A stretch of DNA of 64,000 bases, taken from assembly GCF_921293095.1 (NCBI RefSeq), contig NC_060248.1, positions 16,634,744 through 16,698,743 on the forward strand. Reading direction: 5' to 3'. Position numbers and translations under genes: made by a program. How positions within the stretch are numbered: position 1 is the first letter of the stretch; each line of letters opens with the position of its first letter. This DNA is from Ischnura elegans. Lineage: Eukaryota; Arthropoda; Insecta; Odonata; Coenagrionidae. A model generated the notes under the pieces. The model worked only from the letters and a program-made list of their open reading frames with translations. It was not told the DNA's origin and searched no databases. Shown here piece by piece: positions 37,401 to 45,170 of the stretch.

Positions 37401-40400
37401 CATTGCATACCAGGGTATTAAAATGTAAAGGAGCAACATGCCTGGGTAGAGGTGTTGAGATTGACAATTTGGGTGAACTGCTTTTGGTTTAAAGCTAAAT
37501 GTTAAAAGGCTAAAATATAAATTTTCTGAATCGAACATTACGACACATCTATTCATAATAAGTTACGAACAACAACTGAAAATGTACCACCAAATATCTA
37601 GAGTATGCTTTAAAATTGTTTAAGTTGGCACGCTTATGCCTTGTTTCCACTACGAAGGGTCTACAGCGGTTAGGGGATGATGGGTAACCTGACCAGCGTT
37701 CCAACGGGAAGTTTGTCCGAATACCCTGCCGGGAACAGAAGTTTGGGGGAGGTAAATAGTTGAGTAACGAAATAGCGTGTGATGAAAATGTAGGTTCAAG
37801 TAGCTAGATTATTGCCTTTGATCAACATTTATTTAATGCTGTGGGGAAATTGGATCCGCCTCCGGAACAAATGGAAGAAGAAATGCGACGGAGGAGGAAC
37901 CTGAGGGCCTATATTATAAATAGGTTAAGAAGAAAACCCCGGCATTACATAAGAAGAAGTTGACGGTTTGTTAGCAGTCAGGGCATGGAAGAAGGAGGGG
38001 GTCAGGGGTTTTGGGATGGAGATGTTCCCAAATGACCCGATGCATTAAAAAAACATATCGTATCCAGCGGGATGCATTTCAAATGCTGTGCAATGGAATA
38101 AGGACTAGCATCGCTAAAATAAGTACGCGCACGCGAGAAGCTATTCTCGTCTCTTAAGGATAGCGATTGCACTGTACTACCTCAAGTTTGGGTCAGATCT
38201 GCGATGTCAACATAGGCCGATTTTATACCCGAGCAGCCAAGTCTGCCCACACCTGTTTGTGGCCTTTAAATGTACCCCGAAACCTCCGTTGCATATTTTC
38301 CTCTTCATAAATCGGGAGCAAGATCTCCGTCTCGTCGTCAAAAAAATTCTTTCTCTCAGGATTGGCCATCCCCGCTCTTATTTAAAAAAATATGTACTCG
38401 CAACGTTTTTCCTGCCTTCAATAATTGCCTGATCTCGTGGTTGTTAGACGAAATACGTTCGTCAATTGCTCACTAGATCCGGAAACTAGCGTTCCCACTA
38501 CGATTTCTAACCCGCGTTACCTGCTAACCCGCGTCAGCCAACCCGGGTTACAATTCTGACCGGGGTTGGCGCTAACTGCCGTTTCCACAACGATATGTAA
38601 CCCGGGTCAGCGCTAACCCGCGTAAGAAGGGCGTAGTGGAAACAAGGCATTAAATGATGAGAATCTTCGTCATCCATCTGGAACACTCAGGAAAAAATTA
38701 CAAGAATTCTTGCCAACCATATGCAACATATTAAAAGATCTCCATTACTACGAGCCCAACTCTCATGGCTGACAAAGGTAATGCCTTGACTACTTAGAAA
38801 CAGATTCATTGCAACTTAAAATTACTCCAGCAAATTTTTCAAATGGTACAACAACTTTAAACATAAAATTCATCATTTTCACTATAAACTTTAAGCCAAA
38901 CGCCAATAAAATCTGTATCAGGAACCAATAGTCACTTACTAACCTCCATGCCTTCATTCTGACTGATCTAACTTCTTCCACTAACAAGCTGCCTCATATG
39001 ATTAACAGATACAATGGCTTGAATGAAATTCAAAGATCAAGAAAATGTCACTAAAAACTGCACCACAAATTTCATACCTCCCCTCACATTACACTTGAAA
39101 AGAGAATATAAATAAAGTAGCTATTTGCAAAAATTTATTAAACAAAATTTTCCTGAAGTACCTATTCGTAAAAAGATGTTTTTCTAAAAAATTGCTTTTC
39201 AATGGAATGTTCACCACATAGTTTTAATTGCCTGATAATTTAAATACACGCATATAATATGAAGAGATTTTTTTCACAAGAAATCCATATTAAACTAAGT
39301 TTGTTAATGCAGTAAAAGGGAATGGCCTATTTCCATGACAACATTCTCCGATAATCACAAAAAAAGTTAACAAAACTAATTCACCACTACATTACGGGGC
39401 ATTTTTAATTGATATTAATGTAGTCACAGAATTTCAAATTTATCAGAAGAGTCAAATATTTTTCAATATGTGCGCATAACTCTTTAAGAAGATAAATACA
39501 TGAGTATCTGTTCTATTAATCTTTATTGATCATCTTTGTGGAGTAAAAGATAAGACCTGTTTAAAATGGACACAACCTTAAAGTAAACAATGTAATAGTT
39601 GGCTTGATTAATAGACCTATCTTGTTGACCAAGATAATATTTTATAGCGATCAGATTTTTGTGTACGTATAAGAATGAGGGAGAGTGTTTACCATGAGTG
39701 AAATAATCACTCCTTAGTCTCCACATCAAATGAATGATCAAGAACAACTACAGTTCCAAAATGGAAAAGTGGCTAAGCTAGAATTAAGAGGAAGAGCTCA
39801 CCACCAAGAATTCATTCTTGTCCACCCTCTCGTTACCATCGGTGTCGAACATATTGAAAGCTATGCGAAAGCCAGTTTGTGGTTCTGAAAGAGCAAAATA
39901 AAAGGAAACATAAAATCTGATGCAAATTATAAAACTTCTAGGCTTTAAAATTTAATCTCAAACCATAAAATTGCATAAAATTCTACCGTACTGGAACTTA
40001 CTGGTCAGGATGGACAGCAAAAATAGGTACTCAGTGTATGAAATAATTCCTAGAAGTAAAATTTAAAAAAATCAATTCCTCCATTTTTTGCAGCATTTTA
40101 TGTTTCTATTAGATGCTTCATCTTACCTCTATCTCGAAGATTACGAAACATTTCAGTAGAACCTTCTTTGAGGGAGGGAGTCGAATTCTTCATAGATTCT
40201 AATTCTTTGGCTGTGAGCTTTCGACGTTTGAGGCGAGCTGCGGAATAATCAACAAAAACATGCATGTTAATGCTGCCTGTCAGGCAATTCGTCAGTTCAA
40301 GATATTTGATTTCAGAAGTCCTTCACATTTATGGTTTTTTGATAGGTAAAACTATCTCCACTTAAGACCGAAAACAAACTGTCAATCAAGAGTAGCTCAG

Positions 40401-40988
40401 TAAATTAATGCTGATGGCTGTTACAGCCTACATTCCATGAGCGACATATTTTAGACAAGGTCGAATGTGAAAAATACATACCCCTCGGCTCAGCCTCAAC
40501 CACTGATTCCAGAAAGTCCTGAGGGGTCATGTACACTTGATTGTCAAACTCAACTGAGGCAAATTTGATGAAACGCCTCTCTCGTGACGTGAGTTTCACA
40601 GGTCTTGATGCCTCATCCTAATTTAGATCAAAAGTTAACATGTATTTAAGACCAAAATATTACGTCCAAATTAAACAACATCACCATTTCACTTCGAACC
40701 TAAATAGATTCTATCCCCGCCTAATATCGTACACGCTATTTTTATTTTGCATCAAGATACAGGACAAAATATTACCTTTTTCAGTTTCAAAGCATACACA
40801 GTAGAATTCCTGTTCCATCTGTACCCGTACCACAGAACAGCTGAGCCACCAAAAATACACGTGCATATCACAGCATTATACTTCAATTTGCCAAAATTTC
40901 TATAAGTACTTTGTGATCGGCAATTCGAAAGCCCTGGTAGTAACACATCCTTGGTTTTCCTGGCCAAAAGTCTACCGACGACAGCCAT
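25353..40988 (-). CDS. MICU3: MICU3, mitochondrial calcium uptake protein (complete, 10 coding exons)
   Basis: Regulatory EF-hand subunit of the mitochondrial calcium uniporter, in the intermembrane space. Coding exons on the minus strand: 40776-40988, 40482-40617, 40127-40237, 40002-40049, 39802-39884, 29579-29811, 28945-29073, 26881-27038, 26587-26744, 25353-25424. They total 1,341 bp, 446 aa plus stop, with every junction GT-AG and phases agreeing. Residues 1-36 are basic and Arg/Ser-containing (mitochondrial presequence); about 38-55 form a hydrophobic segment. LTSRERRFIKFASVEF opens the core. EF-hand 1 loop is 183-194 (DTDGNERVDKNE) and EF-hand 2 loop 398-409 (DEDGDGRLSHRE), both with all canonical ligands. 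VDTTLLVHFFGKKGK, RFMENLQTEVLELEF and IMKDRLHRGF favour MICU3 over MICU2 or MICU1. About 446 aa against about 530 in human, mainly a shorter N terminus and linker. Confidence 0.95.
25930..26150 (+). mobile_element. tRNA-derived SINE, copy 1 (MICU3 intron 9)
   Basis: Contains a perfect Pol III B box, GGTTCAATTCC at about 25,980-25,990, with a tRNA-like head upstream (GGTGACCTCGAAGGTGGAG). The tail shares GATGGCCCAGAGAACT and ACTACCCTGAAT with the next copy. Antisense to MICU3. Confidence 0.72.
26232..26480 (+). mobile_element. tRNA-derived SINE, copy 2 (MICU3 intron 9)
   Basis: A-box-like TAGCCCGGTAGG at about 26,243 and B box GGTTCCAATCC at 26,291-26,301, with about 40 bases between, as in tRNA. 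The tail (AGTGGCCTAGAGAAAGGAAT, CCCTACCCTGAAT) matches copy 1. Ends near GATAAACATGTCC. Confidence 0.8.
26587..26744 (-). CDS. MICU3: MICU3 exon 9 (EF-hand 2)
   Basis: Encodes EEFERAVRICTGKNLSKHLV, then FQIFDEDGDGRLSHREF and IAIMKDRLHRGFK. Acceptor GAGCAG, donor GTAAGT. Confidence 0.95.
26881..27038 (-). CDS. MICU3: MICU3 exon 8
   Basis: Encodes YDRYLERLLDRIREERGISF, EEFRVFCQFLNNLDDFSIAM, YTLADNPISQ. Acceptor TTTACAAAG, donor GTTTGT (a weaker but acceptable site). Confidence 0.94.
27187..27844. mobile_element. 658-bp TA-flanked TIR element in MICU3 intron 7
   Basis: Left end GCGTATTTGACGGCATATAA, right end TTATATGCCATCAAATACGG, inverted repeats of about 28 bp, with TA on both sides. Contains no coding block; the open frame 27,508-27,741 has no recognised motif. 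Tc1/mariner/pogo-type by target. Confidence 0.8.
27850..28688. mobile_element. 839-bp pogo-like TIR element in MICU3 intron 7
   Basis: Starts CAGTAAAACCTCTTTATGTA, ends TACGATGTAAAGAGGTTTTA followed by CTG, with TA at 27,848-27,849 and 28,689-28,690. Subterminal TAGTGAACCTC and CCTCCATACATCA repeats occur at both ends. CAGTRAAACCTC with TA target is typical of pogo/Tigger elements. Non-autonomous. Confidence 0.82.
28945..29073 (-). CDS. MICU3: MICU3 exon 7
   Basis: Encodes FMENLQTEVLELEFHEFSKG, DTITEVDFARILLRYTYLDM. Acceptor CTCACAG, donor GTATGT inside a codon (GA|G). Confidence 0.95.
29204..29509. mobile_element. 306-bp TTAA-flanked MITE (piggyBac-like), intact copy, MICU3 intron 6
   Basis: CACATTGCGTACCG at the left and CGCAATGTG at the right, with TTAA on both sides (29,200-29,203 and 29,510-29,513). 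The same family, interrupted, is at 37,399-38,730. Confidence 0.85.
29579..29811 (-). CDS. MICU3: MICU3 exon 6 (acidic linker)
   Basis: Encodes MEKIFSHAWRDKRG, a charged linker with EAQKEAEEKENNEEPVEEY, then VDTTLLVHFFGKKGKEELRF. Acceptor GGTTTAG, donor GTATCA. The Glu-rich linker replaces a longer one in vertebrate MICU3. Confidence 0.94.
29812..35334 (-). other. proximal part of the ~10-kb MICU3 intron 5
   Basis: AT-rich, no exon-like block on either strand. A GC-rich pyrimidine patch lies at about 34,020-34,210. Sequence at 34,660-35,020 repeats variants of GATCATTTTTCCA in both orientations and may be an old MITE without readable ends. Confidence 0.6.
34124..34147 (+). repeat. 24-base C homopolymer
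   Basis: Uninterrupted C run followed by GCC; the minus strand is therefore a long G run. It lies in the sense orientation of MICU3 pre-mRNA as poly(G). Assembly length may be inaccurate here. Confidence 0.9.
35335..35966. mobile_element. piggyBac-like MITE with repeated GGGACAAAAAAGTCCC palindromes
   Basis: Left end TTAA then CACTAGAACCGCTG; right end CCGCTGTTCTAGTG then ATAA (one change from TTAA). The 16-bp palindrome GGGACAAAAAAGTCCC (or its T-loop form) occurs near the left end (about 35,389), near 35,757 beside a second end-like CCGCGGTTCTAG, and near the right end (about 35,937). 632 bp, non-coding, MICU3 intron 5. Confidence 0.82.
35967..37398 (-). other. MICU3 intron 5, no feature
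   Basis: AT-rich; nothing recognised on either strand. Confidence 0.5.
37811..37963 (+). pseudogene. Harbinger transposase N-terminal fragment
   Basis: Frame reads FDQHLFNAVGKLDPPPEQME, then EEMRRRRNLRAYIINRLRRK, ending at TGA 37,961-37,963. The Arg-rich start resembles the N terminus of HARBI1-type transposases. No DDE region remains. Assignment is helped by position inside a TTA-flanked element. Confidence 0.5.
38223..38369 (-). pseudogene. Harbinger Myb/SANT-like DNA-binding protein, N-terminal 48 aa
   Basis: ATG at 38,367-38,369 opens MANPERKNFFDDETEILLPI, then YEEENMQRRFRGTFKGHKQV, WADLAARV and stop. Start of a Myb/SANT-type or MADF-like domain (the acidic helix followed by a W-centred helix) as encoded by the accessory gene of Harbinger elements. 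Truncated before the third helix. Confidence 0.6.
38735..39801 (-). other. distal part of MICU3 intron 5
   Basis: AT-rich, no feature recognised. Confidence 0.5.
39802..39884 (-). CDS. MICU3: MICU3 exon 5 (EF-hand 1)
   Basis: Encodes PQTGFRIAFNMFDTDGNERV and DKNEFLV. Acceptor CTTTCAG, donor GTGAGC, ends phase 0. Followed by an intron of about 10 kb. Confidence 0.95.
40002..40049 (-). CDS. MICU3: MICU3 exon 4 (48-bp micro-exon)
   Basis: Encodes IISYTEYLFLLSILT, the invariant helix before EF-hand 1. Acceptor TTCTAG, donor GTAAGT, phase 1 to phase 1. Too short for open-frame detection but required by the family alignment. Confidence 0.93.
40127..40237 (-). CDS. MICU3: MICU3 exon 3
   Basis: Encodes RLKRRKLTAKELESMKN and EGSTEMFRNLRDRG. 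Acceptor CCGCAG, donor GTAAGA; enters and leaves in phase 1. Confidence 0.95.
40482..40617 (-). CDS. MICU3: MICU3 exon 2
   Basis: Encodes DEASRPVKLTSRERRFIKFA through MTPQDFLESVVEAEPR, the conserved MICU entry block. Acceptor TTAG at 40,618-40,621, donor GTATGT; ends in phase 1. Confidence 0.95.
40776..40988 (-). CDS. MICU3: MICU3 exon 1: start, presequence, membrane segment
   Basis: ATG at 40,986-40,988 begins MAVVGRLLARKTKDVLLPG, an Arg/Lys-bearing amphipathic mitochondrial targeting stretch, then NAVICTCIFGGSAVLWYG, a membrane-type segment. The frame is open further upstream, but this Met best fits a presequence and the upstream codons look like 5' UTR. Ends phase 0 at AAAAAG|GTAATA. Confidence 0.88.
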
Positions 40989-41542
40989 ATCACGACCTGT
41001 CGTACACCGTCGACCGCTTTTAAGAATTAACTTTTTCGATGCGAAATGCGCAGCAACCACAACAAGGAGAAATAAACCGCTTGAATTTAAGCGGAGTTGG
41101 TGACAGCAACAGATGTTTGATTTTAATGATCCGACTTGCCCAGAGTTAAATTGCAAAAAAACTTTATTTTTGAAATTCTATGACTAGCTTTGAGTCTTTC
41201 TATTTGGAGATGTAGTCTATTTATGCCGTGCTTGAAATTATTTTTGAGTAAAATTTACAGGCTAGATTTCGATTAAACATGCGAAATTAAGTATTTGAAA
41301 TATATTATTTTTATTTGCCCCAAGTCCCTTGCTATACCTAACGTTTGAAGCTATGAATCACCCCGAAGCTTAGCTAAAATTTAGGCCACAATTTAGGCAG
41401 AAGAATGGTGACGCGAAGCTGTCGACCTTGAGCAATCTGCCTCTCATTCGACGAAGTTAGAAGCGTTAGAAGGGTGGCTCGCATTTTTTGGGGCGGCAAC
41501 ATCGCTGACAAAATTTACTCTCAAGGCTATTCTACGAAGAAT
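40989..41542. promoter_or_regulatory. MICU3 upstream region, possibly bidirectional
   Basis: 555 bases between the MICU3 ATG and a plus-strand ATG with exon-like context. 5' UTR of MICU3 must lie here or upstream. CpG-containing segments at 40,980-41,040 and 41,410-41,490. No TATA box placed confidently. Confidence 0.35.
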
Positions 41543-41591
41543 ATGGCTGGAAAATGCCATCGTAGAATTTACGCGAAACGAAGACGATATG
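41543..41591 (+). CDS. possible first exon of a divergent gene
   Basis: ATG at 41,543 opens MAGKCHRRIYAKRRRY and runs into G|GTGAGG, a good donor, after 49 bases; beyond the donor the frame soon stops. Strongly basic start. No downstream exon was found in the window, so this is only a suggestion. Confidence 0.25.
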
Positions 41592-42375
41592 GTGAGGAAA
41601 TATTTTTGTATCGGTGATACGAAATTACAAAAATATGGATAAGATTACAAATAATCAATATCTGAATATTGAATCGGTTAAAAAAATACAATGGACAATA
41701 GCGCTGAAATTATGGATGGTGAAATCGCTCGCCGAGAGTAGGATGAGGAAAGATCCCCAAGGCCCGTGCCCCAGGCACAGTTTAAACAAGAATGTGCACC
41801 AGTGATGTTTAAGCGAACGGAGGTCCCGCGAGGCACCGCCTATTGGTTGGACATAGGCCGCGGAGGGAAGACCAAATTTGACGCATAAATTTAATTTAGC
41901 ACTATTTTTTTCCAAATTTTCTGTAACAATACAGATACATATATTTGCGTCCCACTTAGCCATGCTATGTTGAACATACAACTTGAAGGCATGGAATAGG
42001 TCGCCGACCCTTAAAATGAACTCAGGTACGCTTCTAAATTTTGTCTATGATTTTATTGGAGCGCGAAAAAGGGATCGTCACTTGTATATATACTACCAAG
42101 GGCAACAAGTACTACTGGGGTACATTTAGAGCGTGCACTAATAGGAGTTGCACCACACCCCAAAATTTCTGGTAGGGTGTGTGCACCTTCATCAGGGGCG
42201 GATTCCGCAGCGCCTTGGTGGTACTCCCAGCGATAATGCGCCTATGATGCCCATTGCCCATGCGCTTGGGTAAGCGGATTATGGATAGCCATCAATAATG
42301 TTTAAATATTATTAATTAATAAGGTGAAATAATAGCTTCAGTAAGAGGGCCACCTTTAATATTACCATCTCTGCA
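41592..42375. other. no gene supported
   Basis: Overlapping open frames at 41,614-41,981 on both strands show no motif. Confidence 0.45.
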
Positions 42376-43032
42376 ATAGGGTAGTTTCCTTCATCAAAGA
42401 AAACGAAATGCAATGATTGCGATTCCTTACCCACCATTAGTGTATTCATAATATACAAATTATTTGGCTTTAGAAATCCTACTTTAGACGAATGGCCACG
42501 GTCAATTTTAACCTCATTTGAAAAAGGCCAGATTGGCGCCCATGCGATTCCACTCCAAGTGATGTCACAGCATGTCACAGGAACCTAGTTTCTATACGAG
42601 TAGGTAGGAGTTTTACATGGTCTGATTGTGAGATTACCAATGCATGCATGAGGCACAGAGCTCAGGGAAACATCTCATAATAATTCCACATTAAAAATAC
42701 CTAAGTTCGGAAAGTTTCCTTCGTTTGATGGGGGAATAATAATCCTTATTTAAGCCAAGCGCTACCTGCTAGCAGCCTGCGTCGTATCAGCGCCCAAGCC
42801 TCGCCCTAAGGTCACCTCACACGCCGACAGCTGGAACCAGAAATACGTCACACGGACTTTTCCCATCATTCCTACTTAGCCGTCGCGTTTTCGCGCGCTT
42901 GAAATTTTTCACTTGTCATTTAATTACGAAAAATAGATATCGTCATTCGAAAATCTAAGAGCGTGAAATGAGCGCTCCAGGAGTAATAATCTTTTGATTT
43001 AGGCAATAAAAAATAATAGGAAACCACCCCAT
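42376..43032 (+). mobile_element. 660-bp TIR element, copy 3
   Basis: ATAGGGTAGTTTCC at the left, GGAAACCACCCC at the right, collinear with copy 1. The CRE palindrome here is altered to GTGATGTCAC. Confidence 0.75.
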
Positions 43033-43504
43033 TTTACCCAGAAATTACGGGGGGTGGACAACCCACTCCCTCTCGCCCCCTCTGGATCCGCCATTACCTT
43101 TGATCTTACTCGCGTGAAACAGTCGTCTCCCTTGTGGCCTTAGATATTTAACTTATATTCTCTGGAAATTGTAAGGGAGGGGTGGGAGTTACTAATATTA
43201 AGTGAGGAGATTCATGTTTAAAGTAGTAAGATTCGTGTGTGATAGGGCATTGATAAGCCAGTCGGCGATAGGCTTGCAGGCATTTGTTGGTGTGCTAATT
43301 AAACAGTTCAAGAATAAAGACGACAAAGTCACGTAGTTTCGTAAACATTTCAGCGAGCCAAGGATTAGAGGCATATCATACAAGTAGATGGTGTCAAACA
43401 AGAACAGGATGAGCAAATTAGCTATTTGGGCTGTAAAATATTCAATCTCTTCAGTGTATGAGGCGTTACCTAATGAGTAGAAAATAGCAGATGAGAGGAT
43501 CGTT

Positions 43505-43800
43505 GTGTAAGAGAGTGACGGAAAGGGTAGTGAAGAGTCGTACATGGAACGCTGCGCATTATAGCGCGGAAACGTGGAAGCTAAGGAAGGAGGACCAGAA
43601 AAGACTGGTGGTAGCCGATATGTGGTCGTGGAGGACAAAGGACGAGGAAAAATGGAGGAAAAGGAGCTAGGAATGGCTATAGACATGGTGGGTGACGAGG
43701 AGAAGCTTTTGGAGGAGATATGGGGAAGACAGGAGAGGAGGGGTTGCTTTGATCGAGAAATGCTTTGTTTAAAGAGGGCCAAACATTCAAAAGATATGCG
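43505..43800 (+). pseudogene. RTE-like LINE reverse transcriptase C-terminal fragment
   Basis: Plus-strand reading gives AHYSAETWKLRKEDQKRLVV followed by ADMWSWRTKDEEKW. This is the YGAETWTLRKEDEKRLEAFE-type block after the RT domain of RTE/BovB-like elements. The following text resembles the NDEVL..IGE block in a shifted frame. Frames change and stops occur, so it is a relic. The long minus-strand open frame 43,198-43,782 is its antisense shadow. Confidence 0.75.
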
Positions 43801-43901
43801 TTACTAGGGGCAATAATGCTCACAAAGGCACGAGCAAAACATTCTCATTCGCCAGAATTAATGTGAGTATTTATTGCTTAGCTATTCTTCTCGTCATAGA
43901 G

Positions 43902-44155
43902 CAGTGGCGGATATAGGTACATGTATGGGGGTACCCCCCCCCCTTGCGGGGCCGTCCGCATTGCCGAACATTCCAGAACTGCAACTGTAACTTTTTTATG
44001 TCATAATATGGCATTATCTTGTATGTGTGTATAATCAGTTAAAATAAAACTTTCTTAAACTTTGCATGTGACTTATTTTTTATTACGATAAAAGTAAAGG
44101 TAGCTCAAGGTATCTTTTGCACCCCCCCTTGAGTTTTTTTCTGTATCCGTCATTG
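43902..44155 (+). mobile_element. hAT-type MITE F, abutting the next one
   Basis: CAGTGGCGGATATAGG start, TATCCGTCATTG end; flanked by TCATAGAG at 43,894-43,901 and 44,156-44,163. 254 bp, non-coding. Confidence 0.85.
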
Positions 44156-44163
44156 TCATAGAG

Positions 44164-44400
44164 CAGTGGCGTAACTATGGGGGGGGGGGAAGAGGGGATA
44201 GATTCCCCCTCCCCAAAGCATCATAGAAATAATAAAGTTATTTAATAATATTGCCTAGTTTTGAAACAAAATAACTGCATGTGCTTAAATTTTAATTTTT
44301 AATGCCAAAATGATGTAAAATGTATATTCAGGCATGTCATTTTTCAAAAATTTTCCCGCCCCTGGCCATCTCATCTAGCATATTCCTAGTTACGCCACTG
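44164..44400 (+). mobile_element. hAT-type MITE G, sharing its target with MITE F
   Basis: CAGTGGCGTAACTATGG start, CTAGTTACGCCACTG end; flanks TCATAGAG (44,156-44,163) and ACATAGAG (44,401-44,408). The left duplication is also MITE F's right duplication. Confidence 0.88.
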
Positions 44401-44829
44401 ACATAGAGTCAATATTTCATTGCAGTTCACTATATAGCAATCTATTATAGTTACCGTATGCCAATCACAAAGTAATAAATTCCAGATATTATGGGAAGAT
44501 TTGACGATGTAATAGTTTTTTAAGGAAGGGCTTTCCTATTTTCAGGGGTGAATGACTTCTAAGGTTTTCGGCCTAAGGTTATATTTAGCCCGCTGAATTC
44601 TGGCGCGCGAGAATATTGTCCATGGAATGCTCTCATCTGATACGAGACAGATGCTCCACATACGAAGGGCAACGTTTGTAGCTCAACGTGTAACGAATGG
44701 TCATCCAGACAGCAAGCTAAATCAGATCTGTAATGATACGCTCCTTCTTCCTTACGGAATTTCAGGCCAGCCACTACTCACGAAAGGTATACAATTCGTA
44801 AAAATTTGCTGTGGGTGTTCAGAAACGTT

Positions 44830-45170
44830 ACACTGATATTAACGAATTAGGACGAATTTATAGGCAGGGAACCGCTAGAGATTCGGAGGAAGATCAATTG
44901 AGAATAAATATTTTTCAGAGCGACACGGAGAAGATCATATTAGAACCCCACTTATTTCCACATCCGACAGAAACGATCAATTGATAGAGATATTTCGCCG
45001 AACGAAAAGCATGGGAATTCATTTTTTCCCAAGCAATAAAGGACTTTAATAAATGTTATAGGTTGAACTTAGCTAGAGCATTTATATCTTATTGGTTAAC
45101 GGATTGTGTCCTAATACCCCCTCAACACGCCTATTGAGGTGGCATGCGGGGGATTATGCAGATGTAGAAT
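44830..45170 (+). pseudogene. LINE 3' end (same family as 14.8-15.35 kb)
   Basis: RINIFQSDTEKIILE aligns with RMDIFKSDTENTILE of the minus-strand copy. The block GGGAATTCATTTTTTCCCAA then AATAAAGGACTTTAAT also aligns. Followed by CACGCCTATTGAGGTGGCAT and GCAGATGTAGA, the typical 3' UTR of insect CR1/Jockey-like LINEs. Severely 5'-truncated. Confidence 0.7.

Larger units (their letters stand above)
37637..38649. mobile_element. PIF/Harbinger-type element, internally deleted, TTA target
   Basis: Ends TGCCTTGTTTCCACTACG and CGTAGTGGAAACAAGGCA, flanked by TTA (37,634-37,636 and 38,650-38,652). It keeps the N-terminal parts of two genes reading inward from each end: a plus-strand transposase-like fragment and a minus-strand Myb/SANT-like fragment. 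This is the two-gene organisation known for Harbinger. 1,013 bp, so catalytic parts are deleted. Confidence 0.85.
37399..38730. mobile_element. TTAA MITE, second copy, split by a Harbinger element
   Basis: CACATTGCATACC after TTAA at 37,395-37,398; the right end ATGCAACATA is before TTAA at 38,731-38,734. The outer parts align with the intact copy at 29,204-29,509 (for example TTTTAAAATTGTTTAGGTTG versus TTTAAAATTGTTTAAGTTGG, then GAGAATCTTCGTCATCC in both). The middle is the inserted element 37,637-38,649. Confidence 0.85.

Noticed and set aside
43198-43782. 194-codon minus-strand open frame, the longest in the window
   Set aside because: It is the antisense of an RTE-like LINE fragment whose plus-strand translation carries the recognisable RT block; composition is Ser/Pro-rich as expected from such a shadow.
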